Shown: one piece after another, positions 45,001-56,420 of the stretch
How the letters are laid out: each line of letters begins with the position of its first letter
How positions within the stretch are numbered: position 1 is the stretch's first letter
DNA from: Coturnix japonica
Lineage: Eukaryota > Chordata > Aves > Galliformes > Phasianidae
Direction: 5' to 3'
DNA: 64,000 nucleotides
Assembly (NCBI RefSeq): GCF_001577835.2
Contig: NC_029516.1
Location: forward strand, 94,647,840 to 94,711,839
Notes under the pieces: generated by a model
Database searches by the model: none
What the model saw: only the letters and a program-made list of their open reading frames with translations
Told to the model about the DNA's origin: nothing
Translations under genes and position numbers: made by a program

Positions 45001-47514
45001 CCTAGATACTCATCTGAAAGGAATGGATAAGTTGCTTGCTAGATCTCTTTTTTCCTCTCTGCTGCCTGGGCCACAGTCATCTGAATCTTAGAACTGCAGT
45101 TCTTTTCCTGTCAAAGAAAATCTTTTGTGCTCCTAGAGGTCTTTCAAGCCTGGCCAGTCTAATAATTTCCTGGCTAAAAATTCATCGGCCAACTTCACTC
45201 TTTTAATTGTCCATTCTTCTTCCACAACCCATGGAAATTTCTGTAACATGGAAACTTTTACTCCTGTATTCCCATTTGTTTCATGTTATGTTGCCTGTGG
45301 CTAGAGCCAGCAGAGTACCAGATTTATGTACATCAGGTGCTTCATGATAACTGTCTGTGGGCAGCCTTTCTGTCCTGCTGTCAGGTAGTGAGGGAATCAT
45401 TGGATTTTGGTTCTGATCCTGTATGCAGATGCCTGTGCTCTCATATTTGACGAATCTCTTGTGCTTTGATTTTAATTAAATTACTGAAGGTATTAGAATG
45501 ACGTCGTTTTCATAATGATCATCGTGCCTGACTATAGGGGTGTGGGAATGTGAAATTCGACGATAAGCACTGCAGCAGATTTGGAGAACATCTGTTTTCA
45601 TCATGACAGTTCATTAATACCTAGACTAAATGTTGCGTTTGTTGGTTGTTTCTTTTTCCTTCTCTAGGTAAAAGCTTACCTCTGATCATTTTAGCAACAT
45701 TTGCAGTTGCGCTGATTGCTGTCTTGATAGTGGCATCGCTGCTTATTTTTTTCCTGTATCAAGCCTATAATAAAATCAAGTACATGTTCTTTCCTTCATG
45801 CCGGACTCCTTTGAACATAGAGGTAAGATGAGACTTTTCTTATTTATTAAACAGATGCATTTTTAGAAAAATGAGCAAAAAATATTATGGGAAAAGAGAA
45901 GTGATTCTGTTGTCTTGTATTCTTACAGACGATTTGTGTCCTTTCTAATAAAATGCAGGAATGCCCAAGGGAAAAATTGGGCAGTATCAATTTCTAGAAT
46001 TATGCATATCACGTGGTGGTTACAGTGTCTTACTCACATCCTTTCATTTACCAGCTTGAGACTGTTTTCTTGCTGCATAGAACTTGATTTTTATTGCTTC
46101 TAGTTTGTTTGTTTTTTGTTGTTACACCTCACTAGTTTCTCTGAGTGTTTCTTTGGGAGGAAATCATGAGCATCTTCAAGAGGGGAATTGACTGAGAGCA
46201 CCTCTGCAATGAAGGACCTGGGGATACTGGTTGTGAGCCGGCAATGTGTGTTTGCAGCCCAGCAAAGCAGTCATAACCCTGGACTGCCTCAAAAAAGGCC
46301 TAGTCAGCATGTTGAGGGAGTTGACTGCCTCCTTTAGTGCTCATAAGGCTCTACCTGCAGTACTGCATTCAGCTCTGGGGCTCCCAATGCAGGAGGGCCA
46401 TGGAGCTGTTGGAGCACCTCTAGAGGAGGGCCAGGTCAGAGGCCTGAAGCACCTCTCCTGTGAGGAAATGCTGAGAGCTGGGATTGTTTGGCACAGACAA
46501 GGCTCTGAATTATTATGGGTTATTTGGATCAAGGGAATCTTTGTGGAAGAGAATTGAATGAAACATTACTAAAATAAAGAGAAACCAAATCCGGCTTAGG
46601 AAGCTGGTGAGAGTTGGACATTGGAAGTATCCTTCAGCTTTGTGTATTCTATGAAAGTCATATTACATTTCTGACACATCTTCCACGTGTTTGTATCCTC
46701 TGAGAGGCTACGCGATCAAAGAACTGTTGTTGTTGCCCACCCTTTAAAAGTCAAAGGAAGTAAAAATGCAAGTCCAATCTTTGGAGGAAATTTTGATGTA
46801 GCAAATGTCTGTCATCTCCTGACATGATGACCTTATGGTTCAAGTCTCAAAAAGGGTCATTGTGCAGTTTGCGAGCTCTGCTTTGCATTGTACTTAATCC
46901 CATTCTAGAGTACACGGGGTCACATGTAAATGTGGCTACATTTTGGAATGTGGGTAAATCACAGAATCGTGATTCTATATTTTGAAGCATGTCCAGAACT
47001 ATTCCTCACACAGCTTTCTTCAGTGTTTCTCAGACCATTGACTTGAAGGCTGTGTGGCCTTCCTAACGTATCTCCTTCTTGTTGAGGCTCTTATGACATG
47101 TAATGTGAAGAGCTTTCTGAATACAGATGAAAACTAACACTAGTCTCATTGTTTACAGTGGCTAATCTGAACTAAATTTGTAAGGCAGCGTTTTAGCTCT
47201 TCTGTTCAGTAGAATACTGATAACATAATTAATACCGTTATTTTATAGGTGAATGTTCATCTTTCTTTGTGCTTCTGTTTTTGCAGGGCTTTGGAGGGCA
47301 GCTCTTTAGCAGTCCGTATGTGCCTACTGCAGAGGAACCAGTAGAAATTTGTTACATAATTGAGAGCAGCATCACAGAAGAAGTAAATCAAATTGATCTT
47401 AAAGACGACAGACATTTTAAACACGGCAGTCGAGATTCGGGGAATTATTCTTACGATGATAATACCTCACAGAGCAAAGGGTCAGAAGAAACGCTAGGAA
47501 AAGAAATACTATAA
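33054..47514 (+). CDS. IFNAR1: Interferon alpha/beta receptor 1
   Basis: TYK2-binding chain of the type I interferon receptor. Exons: 33054-33135, 35981-36101, 36843-37036, 37670-37830, 38900-39047, 39925-40039, 40735-40937, 42111-42265, 43373-43523, 45668-45822, 47287-47514; 1713 nt, 570 aa (human 557). A hydrophobic leader is followed by four fibronectin III-type subdomains: SD1 from [21 protein letters not shown]2 from [13 protein letters not shown]3 from [18 protein letters not shown]4 from [13 protein letters not shown]. The two IGPP hinges and the phase series 1-2-1-0-1-2-1-0-1-0 show that the ectodomain module was duplicated. The membrane span is about residues 447-473 ([19 protein letters not shown]). 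The tail carries [14 protein letters not shown], matching human IEKCFIIENIST, and the DSGNYS phosphodegron at residues 545-550. The first ATG has a weak context; in-frame ATGs at 33063 and 33075 are alternatives that would still leave a leader. Confidence 0.97.
33418..33702 (+). mobile_element. CR1 LINE 3' fragment
   Basis: Forward copy in IFNAR1 intron 1: GTTGCGATAGGACAAGAAGA, GCCATAAGAGTGGTGAGGCA, CTGCAGACACTCAAGGTCAG, then TTCCAACTCAAACAATTCTG as a tail. It is the same sub-type as the copy at 50765. It begins about 280 bp after exon 1. Confidence 0.9.
35505..35590 (+). mobile_element. CR1 LINE internal scrap
   Basis: GGGGACAGACTCTTTAGCAG and TTGTTGTGATACAACAAGTG match the 5' edge of the CR1 copy at 33418 (GGGACAGACACTGTAGCAGA). 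No 3' end is attached. It lies in IFNAR1 intron 1. Confidence 0.65.
36742..36827 (+). repeat. IFNAR1: ATTTT pentanucleotide microsatellite
   Basis: About 17 near-perfect ATTTT units end some 15 bp before the IFNAR1 exon 3 acceptor (exon starts 36843). The repeat therefore occupies the place of the branch point and polypyrimidine tract. Only TTCTCTTCTTGCAG-like sequence separates it from the exon. Confidence 0.95.
38500..38793 (+). mobile_element. CR1 LINE 3' fragment
   Basis: Forward copy in IFNAR1 intron 4. It encodes the end of ORF2 ([35 protein letters not shown]), then the 3' UTR, and ends in CACTCTATGGTTCTGTGA. The frame is nearly intact. Confidence 0.93.
40997..41947 (-). mobile_element. 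Galluhop-like Tc1/mariner DNA transposon, defective, holding CR1 sequence
   Basis: Inverted ends are visible. The left end reads GTTGCTCTGGATGCGATGCC then TCCTATTT. The right end, read in reverse, gives GGCAGCTCTGAAAGTGATGC then CTCCTATTT. Both are flanked by TA (40995-40996; 41948-41949), the mariner target site. On the - strand the right part encodes a transposase N-terminal region ([20 protein letters not shown], then a stop, then [17 protein letters not shown]). The left part encodes the C-terminus ([16 protein letters not shown], 41079-41285). The catalytic middle is missing, and CR1 sequence at 41286-41527 stands in its place. It lies in IFNAR1 intron 7, 60 bp after exon 7. It cannot encode a working transposase. 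Confidence 0.85.
41286..41527 (-). mobile_element. CR1 LINE fragment inside the mariner
   Basis: On the - strand it encodes [20 protein letters not shown] and [19 protein letters not shown], the end of CR1 ORF2. The CR1 3' tail is absent, so this was not a simple clean insertion. A later deletion probably removed the tail together with the middle of the mariner. Confidence 0.85.
42495..42880 (+). mobile_element. CR1 LINE 3' fragment
   Basis: Forward copy in IFNAR1 intron 8. An open frame at 42590-42781 gives the ORF2 end ([40 protein letters not shown]), followed by a 3' UTR and TAATTCTATGCTTCTAATG. With its unbroken frame and extra 5' sequence (CTGAGGGGAGACCTTATCGC) it is among the best kept copies here. 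Confidence 0.93.
46175..46560 (+). mobile_element. CR1 LINE internal fragment
   Basis: A more 5' piece of ORF2 in forward orientation: GACCTGGGGATACTGGTTGT, GAGCCGGCAATGTGTGTTTG, TTCAGCTCTGGGGCTCCCAA, AGCACCTCTCCTGTGAGGAA. The 3' end is missing and the frame is broken by small indels. It lies in IFNAR1 intron 10. Confidence 0.85.
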
Positions 47515-48834
47515 CTTCTATGAAAGCCAAATGCAAATATGGGACCAGCAGGGGCATAATAAACACTTGAATTTTTTTATATTATGAAACTCTTCGGCCA
47601 TATGAAGACTGTATGACTTTGGGATCTTTGTTCCGAAGTTTCCCAATCTGCACTTTGTTACTGAAAAGTTACATACCTTCTCTGCTGCCAGCTAACTGCA
47701 GTTAGAGCACACTGGAGTTCTGGTAGCTTACACCATGTTGACTGAACGATGATGATGACTGATGATAAAAGGAATACTATCTGAATACAGACGAGATCTG
47801 TATGCTTCGTATACTTGAACATGATAACCTTGGTGAAAGCCTACTGTGTTGCACGAGAAGGATTTCTCTCTTACAGGTTTATTTTGAGTGTCAATGTGTA
47901 CTTTGATAGAGTCCTTAGATTATTTTTACACAGGCAGAAGAAAGTTGATGCCAGATACCATTTCAGGCACTTCTCTGTCAACTTCCAGCCCCCTTGGAGA
48001 CAGTGTCTTTTAAGTCAGTAGGTCCAGAGCAAAGTATGAAAAGAAGACAGCAGACAATCAATGAGGCAACTCCTCCGAGCATCCTTGTGAAATGGCTGCC
48101 AGGTGCTCCCAGTGCCCGCTTCCATGCGTGTGAAGCTGTGTATCGGGGTGCTCGTCTCCCACAGCACTGAGTAACATGGGCAAGTACCAGGTGGGAGAAG
48201 GCACTCCGCTGTGGAAAATACAGTTGTCACAGTGGAAGCGCTTTGTAAATAGAGGTATGGTCAAATTGCATTGTGCTGCCTTTCAGGGTGGCAGCCAATG
48301 AATACATAAAATAACCAAATAATACTTGGAAAAATACTTCAAAAATTACTTTGATGATAAGGTGTATTGAGAGGAATATCCTGCTCTTTTCTTCCTCCTC
48401 TCTCTCATGGATATGCAACCAGAAGTTTAGAACTCTTGTAACTGAATGGGATTTGCAAATCTTTATTCTGTATGTAGAAATATCCAAGTCGTATTTCGAA
48501 AACGCCTTCTAACAGTGTGGCGAGGACACCGTCCTTCAAAGCTTATCCAGGTCAGTCTTTTCTTGCCAACAGCAATCTCTTTGTACAGACTGTAAGGATG
48601 CTGCACTTATTGTTTGCATACCACTTCCTTCTTTCAAAGTATTTCTATTTTTTATAGATCATTTTTTATGGCAGAATGGACGTAGAATGAAGCAGGTTTG
48701 AGTTACATGTGTGCCATTGTGTATTACAGCAAGCAGCTGCTGGTGATTTTCTATTTTTTAATTATCATTTTTTTAATTTCAAAAATGTGTTGTAATTTTA
48801 TAACTTTCATGTGCCAGTGTTCATTGAAGAACTT

Positions 48835-48840
48835 AATAAA
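48835..48840 (+). terminator. IFNAR1: IFNAR1 poly(A) signal
   Basis: A canonical AATAAA lies in the sequence ACTTAATAAATTTTGCAC, giving a 3' UTR of about 1.3 kb (47515 to about 48860). Shorter transcripts are possible: GCATAATAAACACTTG near 47556 holds another AATAAA very close to the stop. Confidence 0.65.
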
Positions 48841-49086
48841 TTTTGCACATTTACTTCTTTAACCCATCCTCGGTTCTGTCTGTTTCCAAATAGCGGCATT
48901 GAAGCTACAGGATGTTGGAAATCCCCATGATTCTCTGTTATTGTCCTTCCAGAAAAACACATAGAAGCTGAATGAGAACTTCTGTGGGAACCTTGCATTG
49001 TTTAGGCGGTTCAGAATGGAAGTGCCAATTCCACTGTCTGAGTCAGAGCTTAAAGTGGCAAATGGGAATGTCAGCATCCCACCCTT

Positions 49087-49245
49087 ACAGAATCACAGAA
49101 TTATCAAGGTTGGAAAAGACCTAGAAGATCATCCAGTCCAACCATCACCAATACTTCCCAGTTAAATCATATCCCTCAACACAACATCCAAACATTCCTT
49201 GAACACGTCCATGGTCGGTGACTCCACCACCTCCTCCTCTTAGAG
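49087..49245 (-). mobile_element. CR1 LINE 3'-end fragment
   Basis: It begins ACAGAATCACAGAATTATCA, then GGTTGGAAAAGACCTAGAAG and ATCATCCAGTCCAACCATCA. The right part is disrupted near 49230-49290 by short imperfect duplications around CCTCCT. Confidence 0.9.
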
Positions 49246-50764
49246 GAGACCTCCTTTTAGAGACCTCCTTAGTGGTCTTTGGTAAGAGCCTCCTCTCTGT
49301 GAATGGCTGTGAAGGTAGCAGATGAAGGGCAGTATCAAGTTAACTCTTTCTGCAGTCTATTCAAAGTAATTTTGCTTCGGAGTCAAATTTGCTCTTCCTC
49401 TGTGAGAATGCGACTTGTTTATGCAACTGTTCCTGCTTTACGTTCAACATTGTGAGAATATAGAAGAAAATGAACTGTGATGGATGTGTACGTTTATGTT
49501 GAGACATGCCTACGTACACACGTTTATAAAGGATGAGTACTTCTAAGATGCATCAGGTCTTTCTAATGTTTCCAGAAGCAGTCCAAACAAAACTTTATTA
49601 TGGAAACGCTCACTCTGCTTATGCAATATCTAATAAGCAGGAAAAATTAAGTTCTTATGTGTCTGACTCATTCCCTTTCTTGTTTTTGTGTGCATCCAGA
49701 AGTATTGGAAAATAAACTGGTGGAATTTCTGCAGCTTTGCTTCTAAGCTGAGTTGATCACAAATGCAGAGAGGAGCTGTGTTCAGATGGGTTTCTGTTTG
49801 GTTTTTCTCCCAGTTTCCAAACTCTTTCTAAGGAATAAGGCACTGTTTGTCCTCTTTCCTTGTCCAAAACATTTCCAAGAGAAAACTATCATTAAATCTT
49901 TAGTCTGGAAGAAATCCCAAGAGGAATTGCATTTGACCATCTCCACTGGAATTATTCAGTGGGATCAGAGACAGCCCTGTTAATAGCCAAATACTTTATG
50001 GAGACTCCAGAGAAGGATTTGTCAGCACTGACACATGTAGGCAAGTTCAGCAAAAACAACGGGATTTGAGACCTGAAGCACTTACCCAGTGTTGACACTG
50101 TGGAATACTTGGAATATGGTCTGGTTTACTTGGAATATAGTCTGGAATGAGGACGGACAGTGCAGCAGAAGCTTCCTCTCATGGGATTTTTAGTTGGAAG
50201 GAACCAAGCATCTGGTAACCATTTCTGCATGCCAGGTCATGCTGTGACTTTCCCATGGTTTCTGCTTCTGGGATGGATTTTGTTTTTAGGGTTTTTTGAG
50301 TAATGTTTGTGGTTTTTTTAAAAAGAAAATGGTGGTGATGTCAGCTCTGCTTAGGTTCTAGTTACTGTATTCCCTTTCATTGAGTGCTATTTAATTACCA
50401 AAGCTGCCAGGTTTTATCATCCAACTACAAGGAAGTGATTATTTATCCTGGCATTTCTCCCCGTGAGCAGCGTTGGTACCTAATGATTTGTGCTCCCTCT
50501 GCTGGTCTTACGTTAGATCCCAAGCATCTGGATGTTCGAGTGGAATTGTCACCTATGCATATTGGAGAAGATCTCGCCTTAGGATTCAGCCTAAAATCCC
50601 AAGAGAGGGATGTGCCTATTAGCACTTTTCAGCCAAAATGTCTTTTACACTGGATGTAAAATGGATGCAAAAACTTCCCAGAAAAATTTATAGTAGGTGA
50701 ACTATTCTTGTTTGTGCCCTTGTGGAATTTAAGGTGATACCCTCCAGCCATCTCTGCTGTCCTT

Positions 50765-51043
50765 TAGGGAGGGTCTGTTATGATAGGACAGGGGGAAATT
50801 AGGTTTCAATCTAAAAGAGAGGACATTCAGATTTGATATAAGGAAGTTTTTTGCCATAAGGGTGGTAAGGCAGTGGAACAGGTTGCCCAGAGAGGTGGTG
50901 GATGCCCCATCCCTAGAGACACTCAAGGTCAGGCTGGATGGGGCTCTGAGCACCTGATGGAGCTGTGGGTGTCCCTGCTCACTGCAGGAGGGGAGTAGGC
51001 TCAGATGGCCTTTAAAAGAACCTTCAGCTCAAATGATTCTATG
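50765..51043 (+). mobile_element. CR1 LINE 3' fragment
   Basis: Forward copy of the same sub-type as 33418: TGTTATGATAGGACAGGGGG, GCCATAAGGGTGGTAAGGCA, CTAGAGACACTCAAGGTCAG, with the tail AATGATTCTATGAC. Confidence 0.92.
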
Positions 51044-52777
51044 ACATCTTTGTGTTCCCGGCTCTGTGCACTTACACAACTTTTTAAGTATAGTAAAGAC
51101 GTGTAGGAGGAAGAAAACGAATAGGAGTGATCTTACAGCTCCATAGCCACAAAGCTACAGCAGAGCGTCTCTTCCTTCCCACATACGATAAAGATCAGGC
51201 TGAACGTACAGTTACGTCCTATCTCTGCACTGAAGTAAAACACACATACAGGAAAGATCATAGCTGGGAAGCTGAAGATTTTAGTGGCATTTTATGTCTT
51301 CTCCCCCATGGGAATGATGATGCCTTCTTTACATAAACTTAGATATTTCCTTAGAAAGCTCAAGAAGATTTCTCTACATTGGTTCTCCCTGTACATGTGT
51401 GTACTGTATATACATGCATATGCGTACAGGCCCTGATTCTATGACTGAAGCCTCAGAAAACAGCTGCATGTTGGCACTGTAGCCCATACTGCAAGACTGG
51501 AACTGTGTATTTTTTATGTACATATTTTTTTCATCTTGTTCTGGCATTGATGCAGTTAATGCACAGAGCACCCCACAGCATGCTATACTGGATAGGTTAC
51601 TCCTCACCCTGGCTGCTTCTGCCATTCTTGCCTATGTTAATGTGTTATGGAAGGAGCTGCATGCCTCTCCCTCTCAGTTCCATTGAGTTTTTGGCTGAGT
51701 CATAGCAAAGTTCCGCCCTTGTCTTCCTCGCAAACTGTGCTGTTGCTTCTTTTTTCTTTTCTTTTTTTTTTTTAAATAAGCTCCTAAGCAATTATTCACT
51801 TCTCTGGTATGACCAATTTTCCCTCATCCCCCGCTCGCTCTTCATACTGTACCACACTGAACGGAAAATCTGGCTGCCTGCAGTCATGCTGCCGGCAGCA
51901 GCAGTATCAGATATCTGATTCTGCCTCACCTTTACTCTGTTTTCTCTCTGCCTGCAATGTCTTCAGGAGATGATAATCAGCCACCCGGCTTGTGTTGATC
52001 CCCAGCAGTGATTTAACCTGAGGCCAATGGCTCCTTGTGCCCCTGTGGCAAAGGCCACATGGGGATGCCATTGCCCATGCATACAGCAGTGCCATTTCTC
52101 TAAGCATAGAAACCCTCTGTTCGCACTGCAGAGAAACTGTGCAAAGTCTAAATCAGATATGAGAGGTCTGTATGCATCTTCGGAAGCAAGCTGGGCTCCC
52201 CTTGTGCCTTCAGCCTGCCTTATCAGCAATTGCCATATCAGCTGTACTTCAGGATGCTCTCTACCATAAATGTTTAATGCTGAAGACCTGCTGTTTGCAT
52301 AAAAAAGAATTATCCAGCACTTGGAATGAAGCATTTTCCTCAACCAAACTTTTCACAGAACACTTTTAAGATCTCAGGTCTTACTTCTAGGAAGAAAATG
52401 ATGCCCATTTCTGCCCATACTGTGCATCTTCTCACTTGCAAGTACTTCCTCATACAGGGACGCCTGAAATTTAATCAGTTTTCATTAATGCATCAAAGTT
52501 CTGCCATATCAGCATTGCAGCCCTCAGCTCTAAAGAACTTCCAAGAGTAACCTGGAAGACATAAGTCAATGTAGTTTCCTGGCTTTATTTAACTGTTTTC
52601 CCCCAAGGTCCCCAAAGGATGTTTGTAAGTATCTAATTACAGCAGGACATGAGTGGGCTCTGCTGGCCCCCAGAAGGACCCCATTGTGTTGGTATTCAGA
52701 TCTCATAACACTGTCCAGGTGACAAACTGTGTGTCTGCCTTTGATTCCAGCCTGAACACCACATGGCTGGTGGTTTT

Positions 52778-52880
52778 ATGGCCAGGTTGGATGGGGCCCT
52801 GGACAGCCTGGTCTGGATTAAATGTGGCGGTTGTTGGCCCTGCCTGTGGTGGGGGGGCTGGTTGGAGCTTCATGATCCTT
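52778..52880 (+). mobile_element. CR1 LINE 3'-end fragment
   Basis: Forward: GGCCAGGTTGGATGGGGCCC, GACAGCCTGGTCTGGATTAA, then GGTTGGAGCTTCATGATCCT. The octamer tail is lost. It resembles the copy at 19080. Confidence 0.85.
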
Positions 52881-55097
52881 CCCCACTCCCTCATGCTGGA
52901 TTTAGAAATTAATCGACATCAGGATGAACTGGTTCAATTAACCCTGAATAGAGTTGTGCTAGGTCAGTTGGGTCAGCAGGCTGCCCTTGTGCAATGAGCT
53001 GGGGGAGTCCCCCTTCTGGTCAGGAGGGAAGCCAGAGATTCTCTACCTGTCCCTTCAATGTGGTCATGGCCTGGATGTGCCCACAAAATGAGGGGGCTCC
53101 AAGAAAAAAAGGGAGCTATTTACATCTAACAGTTGTGGGATACTCATGTTTTCTACAAGTGCTTTTAAGGTCACCTCCCAGCACTGCATGCCTTCCATCA
53201 CCAGAAATAATGCTTAATATCCCATCAGCTAATGTGCTTCCCAATATGTTTTAACCTCCTACTCCTGACCTTTGGAAATTCCCACACCAAAACCTCTGTC
53301 TTCCAAGTAATGCTGTATCTGAACGTCAGTATTTGAGGAAGTTGCTTTTTGTTTCTCTGCCACTGTGATCTTTTTGCTAATGTAACTATTCAGCATCAAC
53401 AACACACGAAACATCTTCTTACCTTAATGGTCACTTTGCAGATACAAAGACATGCCCTGTCTTAAAAATAATGGTCTGATAGACAAGTTTGTCCATAGCG
53501 CACACAGGGCTTTTATCTATCTACACAACCGCTCCTGTTTTTGCTGCTTACCAAAGCTGCTCTAAGTGAGCATGCCAGGACTCATTATTCTTACTTCCTC
53601 TCTGTTTCTAGTTTACATTCCATCAGATAATTACTGTAAATGAATCACTAAGGCCTTCCCTCCTTATCCTCCTTCTCCCCACCCCCCTCCCCAATTTAAT
53701 TTGATTTATATTACCTTGTAGGAAAGTCTGTTCTAGTTGCTCAGTTCTGGTAAATGTACCAAATAATGCTCTAATTCAGAATACACAAACCAGATCAAGG
53801 GCAGGAGGCGTTTCTCTCTTTCCTCCTATCTTTTCCTCTTCTTTTGACCTTATGCCCACGAAGTAATTGCTAATTAAAAACGAGACATTCATGTGCTATA
53901 AAATCAAAATGCAAAGTATGCCAGAGCCAAGTCTCCAATTAAAATTCAAATACAAAGACACAAAACAATTCTCTTTCCTAGTGTGAGATAATTGCCATAG
54001 ATATATGTTTTTACTTTAAACGTATTTCAAAGCAGCTTAGAGAAATATATGGAGCCAGGAGTCGGGCTCAATGATCCCTATGGGCAATGAATGAAGCCAT
54101 TTCTCCCTTAAAATGTATTTCCTTACTTAGTTTCCTTAATTAGTTTCCTGTCTGGTTTGGCAAGGAGAAGACAGGTAAGATTACTGGTTATGGGATTCCT
54201 CCAACCCAGTAAATACACATCTTTCCACACAAGGGTAGAGAGAGGGAAACCCAGCTTCAGAATTAATTGGTGTATTGAATTGCTTTTCAACATACTTGAG
54301 TGCTTCTCTGAATCTCTTTTAATGCATGAATTAGAGATGTCACCAAATTCAGTGTGCCTTCTGGACATGCTTTGCCCAGTCATTTGGCTATGTATGTTTC
54401 AGAGTCACAAACTGCTCTTGGCCTCCCCAGCTACCCGCTTGGCCTCACGTCATCAGGAAAGCACCGTGAGTCATGCTAATGCTGTGTGACCAAAATCCAT
54501 CCACTGGCTTGAGAACCATTAATCAAGGATCTGTGTTTCAGCACAGGCATGTCACTGGGGAAATCCTGTGGTGAAGCTTGTGGAGCAGAAGGTTTTAATA
54601 GAACCGCAGAGAGATGAGTCACTCTTCCCAGAATGGTTGAGAAACAGGTCAGGTGAGTTCACTGCAAAGAAAACTGTACAAACCTGCAGCTGAATACCTT
54701 CAATCTCTACCATCCCTATCTAGCTGCTTCTATGTTTGTAACCAAACAACCAGTCTGCCTTCAGCCCTTGCTCTGATTTTTCCCTTTGTTTATACTTGTT
54801 TCCAGCTATTAACACACCTGTCAGTGCCAAAAGCCATCAGCTAAGATCCCAACCTATTTTATTACCTTTGGAAATGAAGACCTTTGCCTGCTGTTGGTAT
54901 TAGCAGGCCAGACATAGGCCATATAAAGGAAGCCCTTTTTTGATTGAGGAAGAACTGAGCTAAAGCAGAATGAAGTGATTCATCCAAGGTCAGCTGTAAA
55001 CCAAGAACTACTCAGCCTTATCTGGTGCTACAGATACAAGATGTTTGTGTTGTTCTTGTCTGGTATCCTTTCCATAGCAGCATGGAATCTTTTAAGT

Positions 55098-55570
55098 TTG
55101 GAGAAGACCTCTAAGATCACCCAGTCCAACCATCAGCCCACCCCCACCATGACCGCTGCCCACGTCCCTCAGTGCCACATCCACACGGCTCTTGAACACC
55201 TCCAGGGACGGTGACTGCACGACATCCCTGGGCAGCCTGTGCCACTGCAGCACTGCTCTTGAGAAGAAATTGTTCCTAATATCCAACCTGAACCTCCCCT
55301 GGTGCAACCTGAGGCCATCTCCTCTCATCCTATCACTGTTAACTGGGAGAAAAGGCCAAGCCCACCTCACCACGACCTCCTTTCAGGTGGTTGTACAGAG
55401 TGATGCGGTTTCCCCTGAGCCCCCTCTTCTCCAGACTGAACAACCCCAGCTCTCAGTAGCTCCCCATCAGACTTGTGCTCCAAACCCCTCACAGCTTCAC
55501 TGTCCTTCTCTGGATGCCTTTTGCTGCAGACTGGATGTCTCTGGATCCCCAGCCCTTGCTGATGCAGTTC
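55098..55570 (-). mobile_element. CR1 LINE 3' fragment, proximal to the IFNGR2 promoter
   Basis: GGAGAAGACCTCTAAGATCA starts the element. On the - strand it encodes [20 protein letters not shown] and HRLPRDVVQSPSLEVFKSR, and the more 5' ORF2 part follows to about 55570. It ends only about 110 bp before the CpG island of IFNGR2. It is the same sub-type as the copy at 8453. Confidence 0.92.
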
Positions 55571-55679
55571 AAATGTCGCTTTTCATAGGAAGTATTCAGT
55601 ATCCCCACTCTGAGAGGCCTCCTGCTGGCACAGTTCTGCGTTCCCTCCTCTCCTGAAGAAGAGAACTTCGATTTACTCT

Positions 55680-56420
55680 GCGCAGCCGCCATCTCAGGGC
55701 TGCGGTTAGGCCTAATCTCGTGTCAGCGCTGCGCACAGGCGGAGAAAGCGAACAGAAGCCTCTGACCGCCCCGGGAGAGATTTTCTCACATCGACCACAC
55801 GCGGCCCATACCGGCACAGGGCTGGGCCCGCGAAGCACGCACGCACCCCCTGCGGTCGGGCTGCGGTGCCTCGCCCCTGAAGGAACGCTGCTATTCGGCC
55901 ACAGGCGGTGCCGAGGGGCGGGCTCTGCTTTCACGGGAGGAGGAGCGGGGTGGGCCGCCGCCCCAAGCCGCTCTCCGGTCGCGCCTGGCTTCCCTTTGGC
56001 GGCGGCAGGCAGACCGCGGCTGTGAGGCGACCCCTCAGGCCCGCCCGCCGCCGGCCCCGCTCTTCGGGCAGCGGCAGTGGCCCCGCGGCCTCGGCAGGCG
56101 GGCGGGGCCGGGGCGGTGTGGCGCTGCCGGCCGGGCCATGCCGTGGCGGGCGCTGCTCCTCTTCCTCATCGGCATCTTCCTTCAAGGCCCGGCCCGGGCC
56201 TCGGGCACAGGTGCGTGTGGCGGTCCGGTCCGAGCAGCGCGGGATTGAGTGCTCGGGCTTGGAGGGGCGGTGCGAGCGCGGCGGGGCCCTCCCGGGTTGA
56301 CCTCACCTTGGCTGGGCTGGTGCGGGCCGCTGCCTTCCCTCGCCCCGCACGGGCGCCTTCCTTAGCCGGCTCTGCGGGTCCTGGGAAAGCTCGTGATGCG
56401 ACACTCGATCTATCGCTCCG
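55680..56420 (+). promoter_or_regulatory. IFNGR2: CpG island and IFNGR2 promoter
   Basis: A very GC- and CpG-dense block surrounds the IFNGR2 first exon. Sp1-type boxes (GGGCGGGGCC near 56100, then GGGGCGGTG) lie just upstream of the ATG. An imperfect ISRE lies at 55744. No TATA box is seen. Long open frames on both strands inside the island are composition effects. Confidence 0.8.
55744..55753 (+). promoter_or_regulatory. IFNGR2: Imperfect ISRE / IRF element
   Basis: GAAAGCGAAC differs at one position from GAAANNGAAA. It lies about 385 bp upstream of the IFNGR2 start, in the CpG island. A single mismatch in a short motif makes chance a real alternative. Confidence 0.35.

Larger units (their letters stand above)
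48860..55097. other. IFNAR1-IFNGR2 spacer; no gene seen
   Basis: Apart from three CR1 pieces I see no supported gene. The frame at 50384-50659 (+, 91 codons) resembles no family I can name and lacks flanking splice signals or a promoter. Confidence 0.6.

Noticed and set aside
50384-50659. 91-codon + frame in the IFNAR1-IFNGR2 spacer
   Set aside because: No family recognised and no flanking splice sites; it adjoins CR1-rich DNA.
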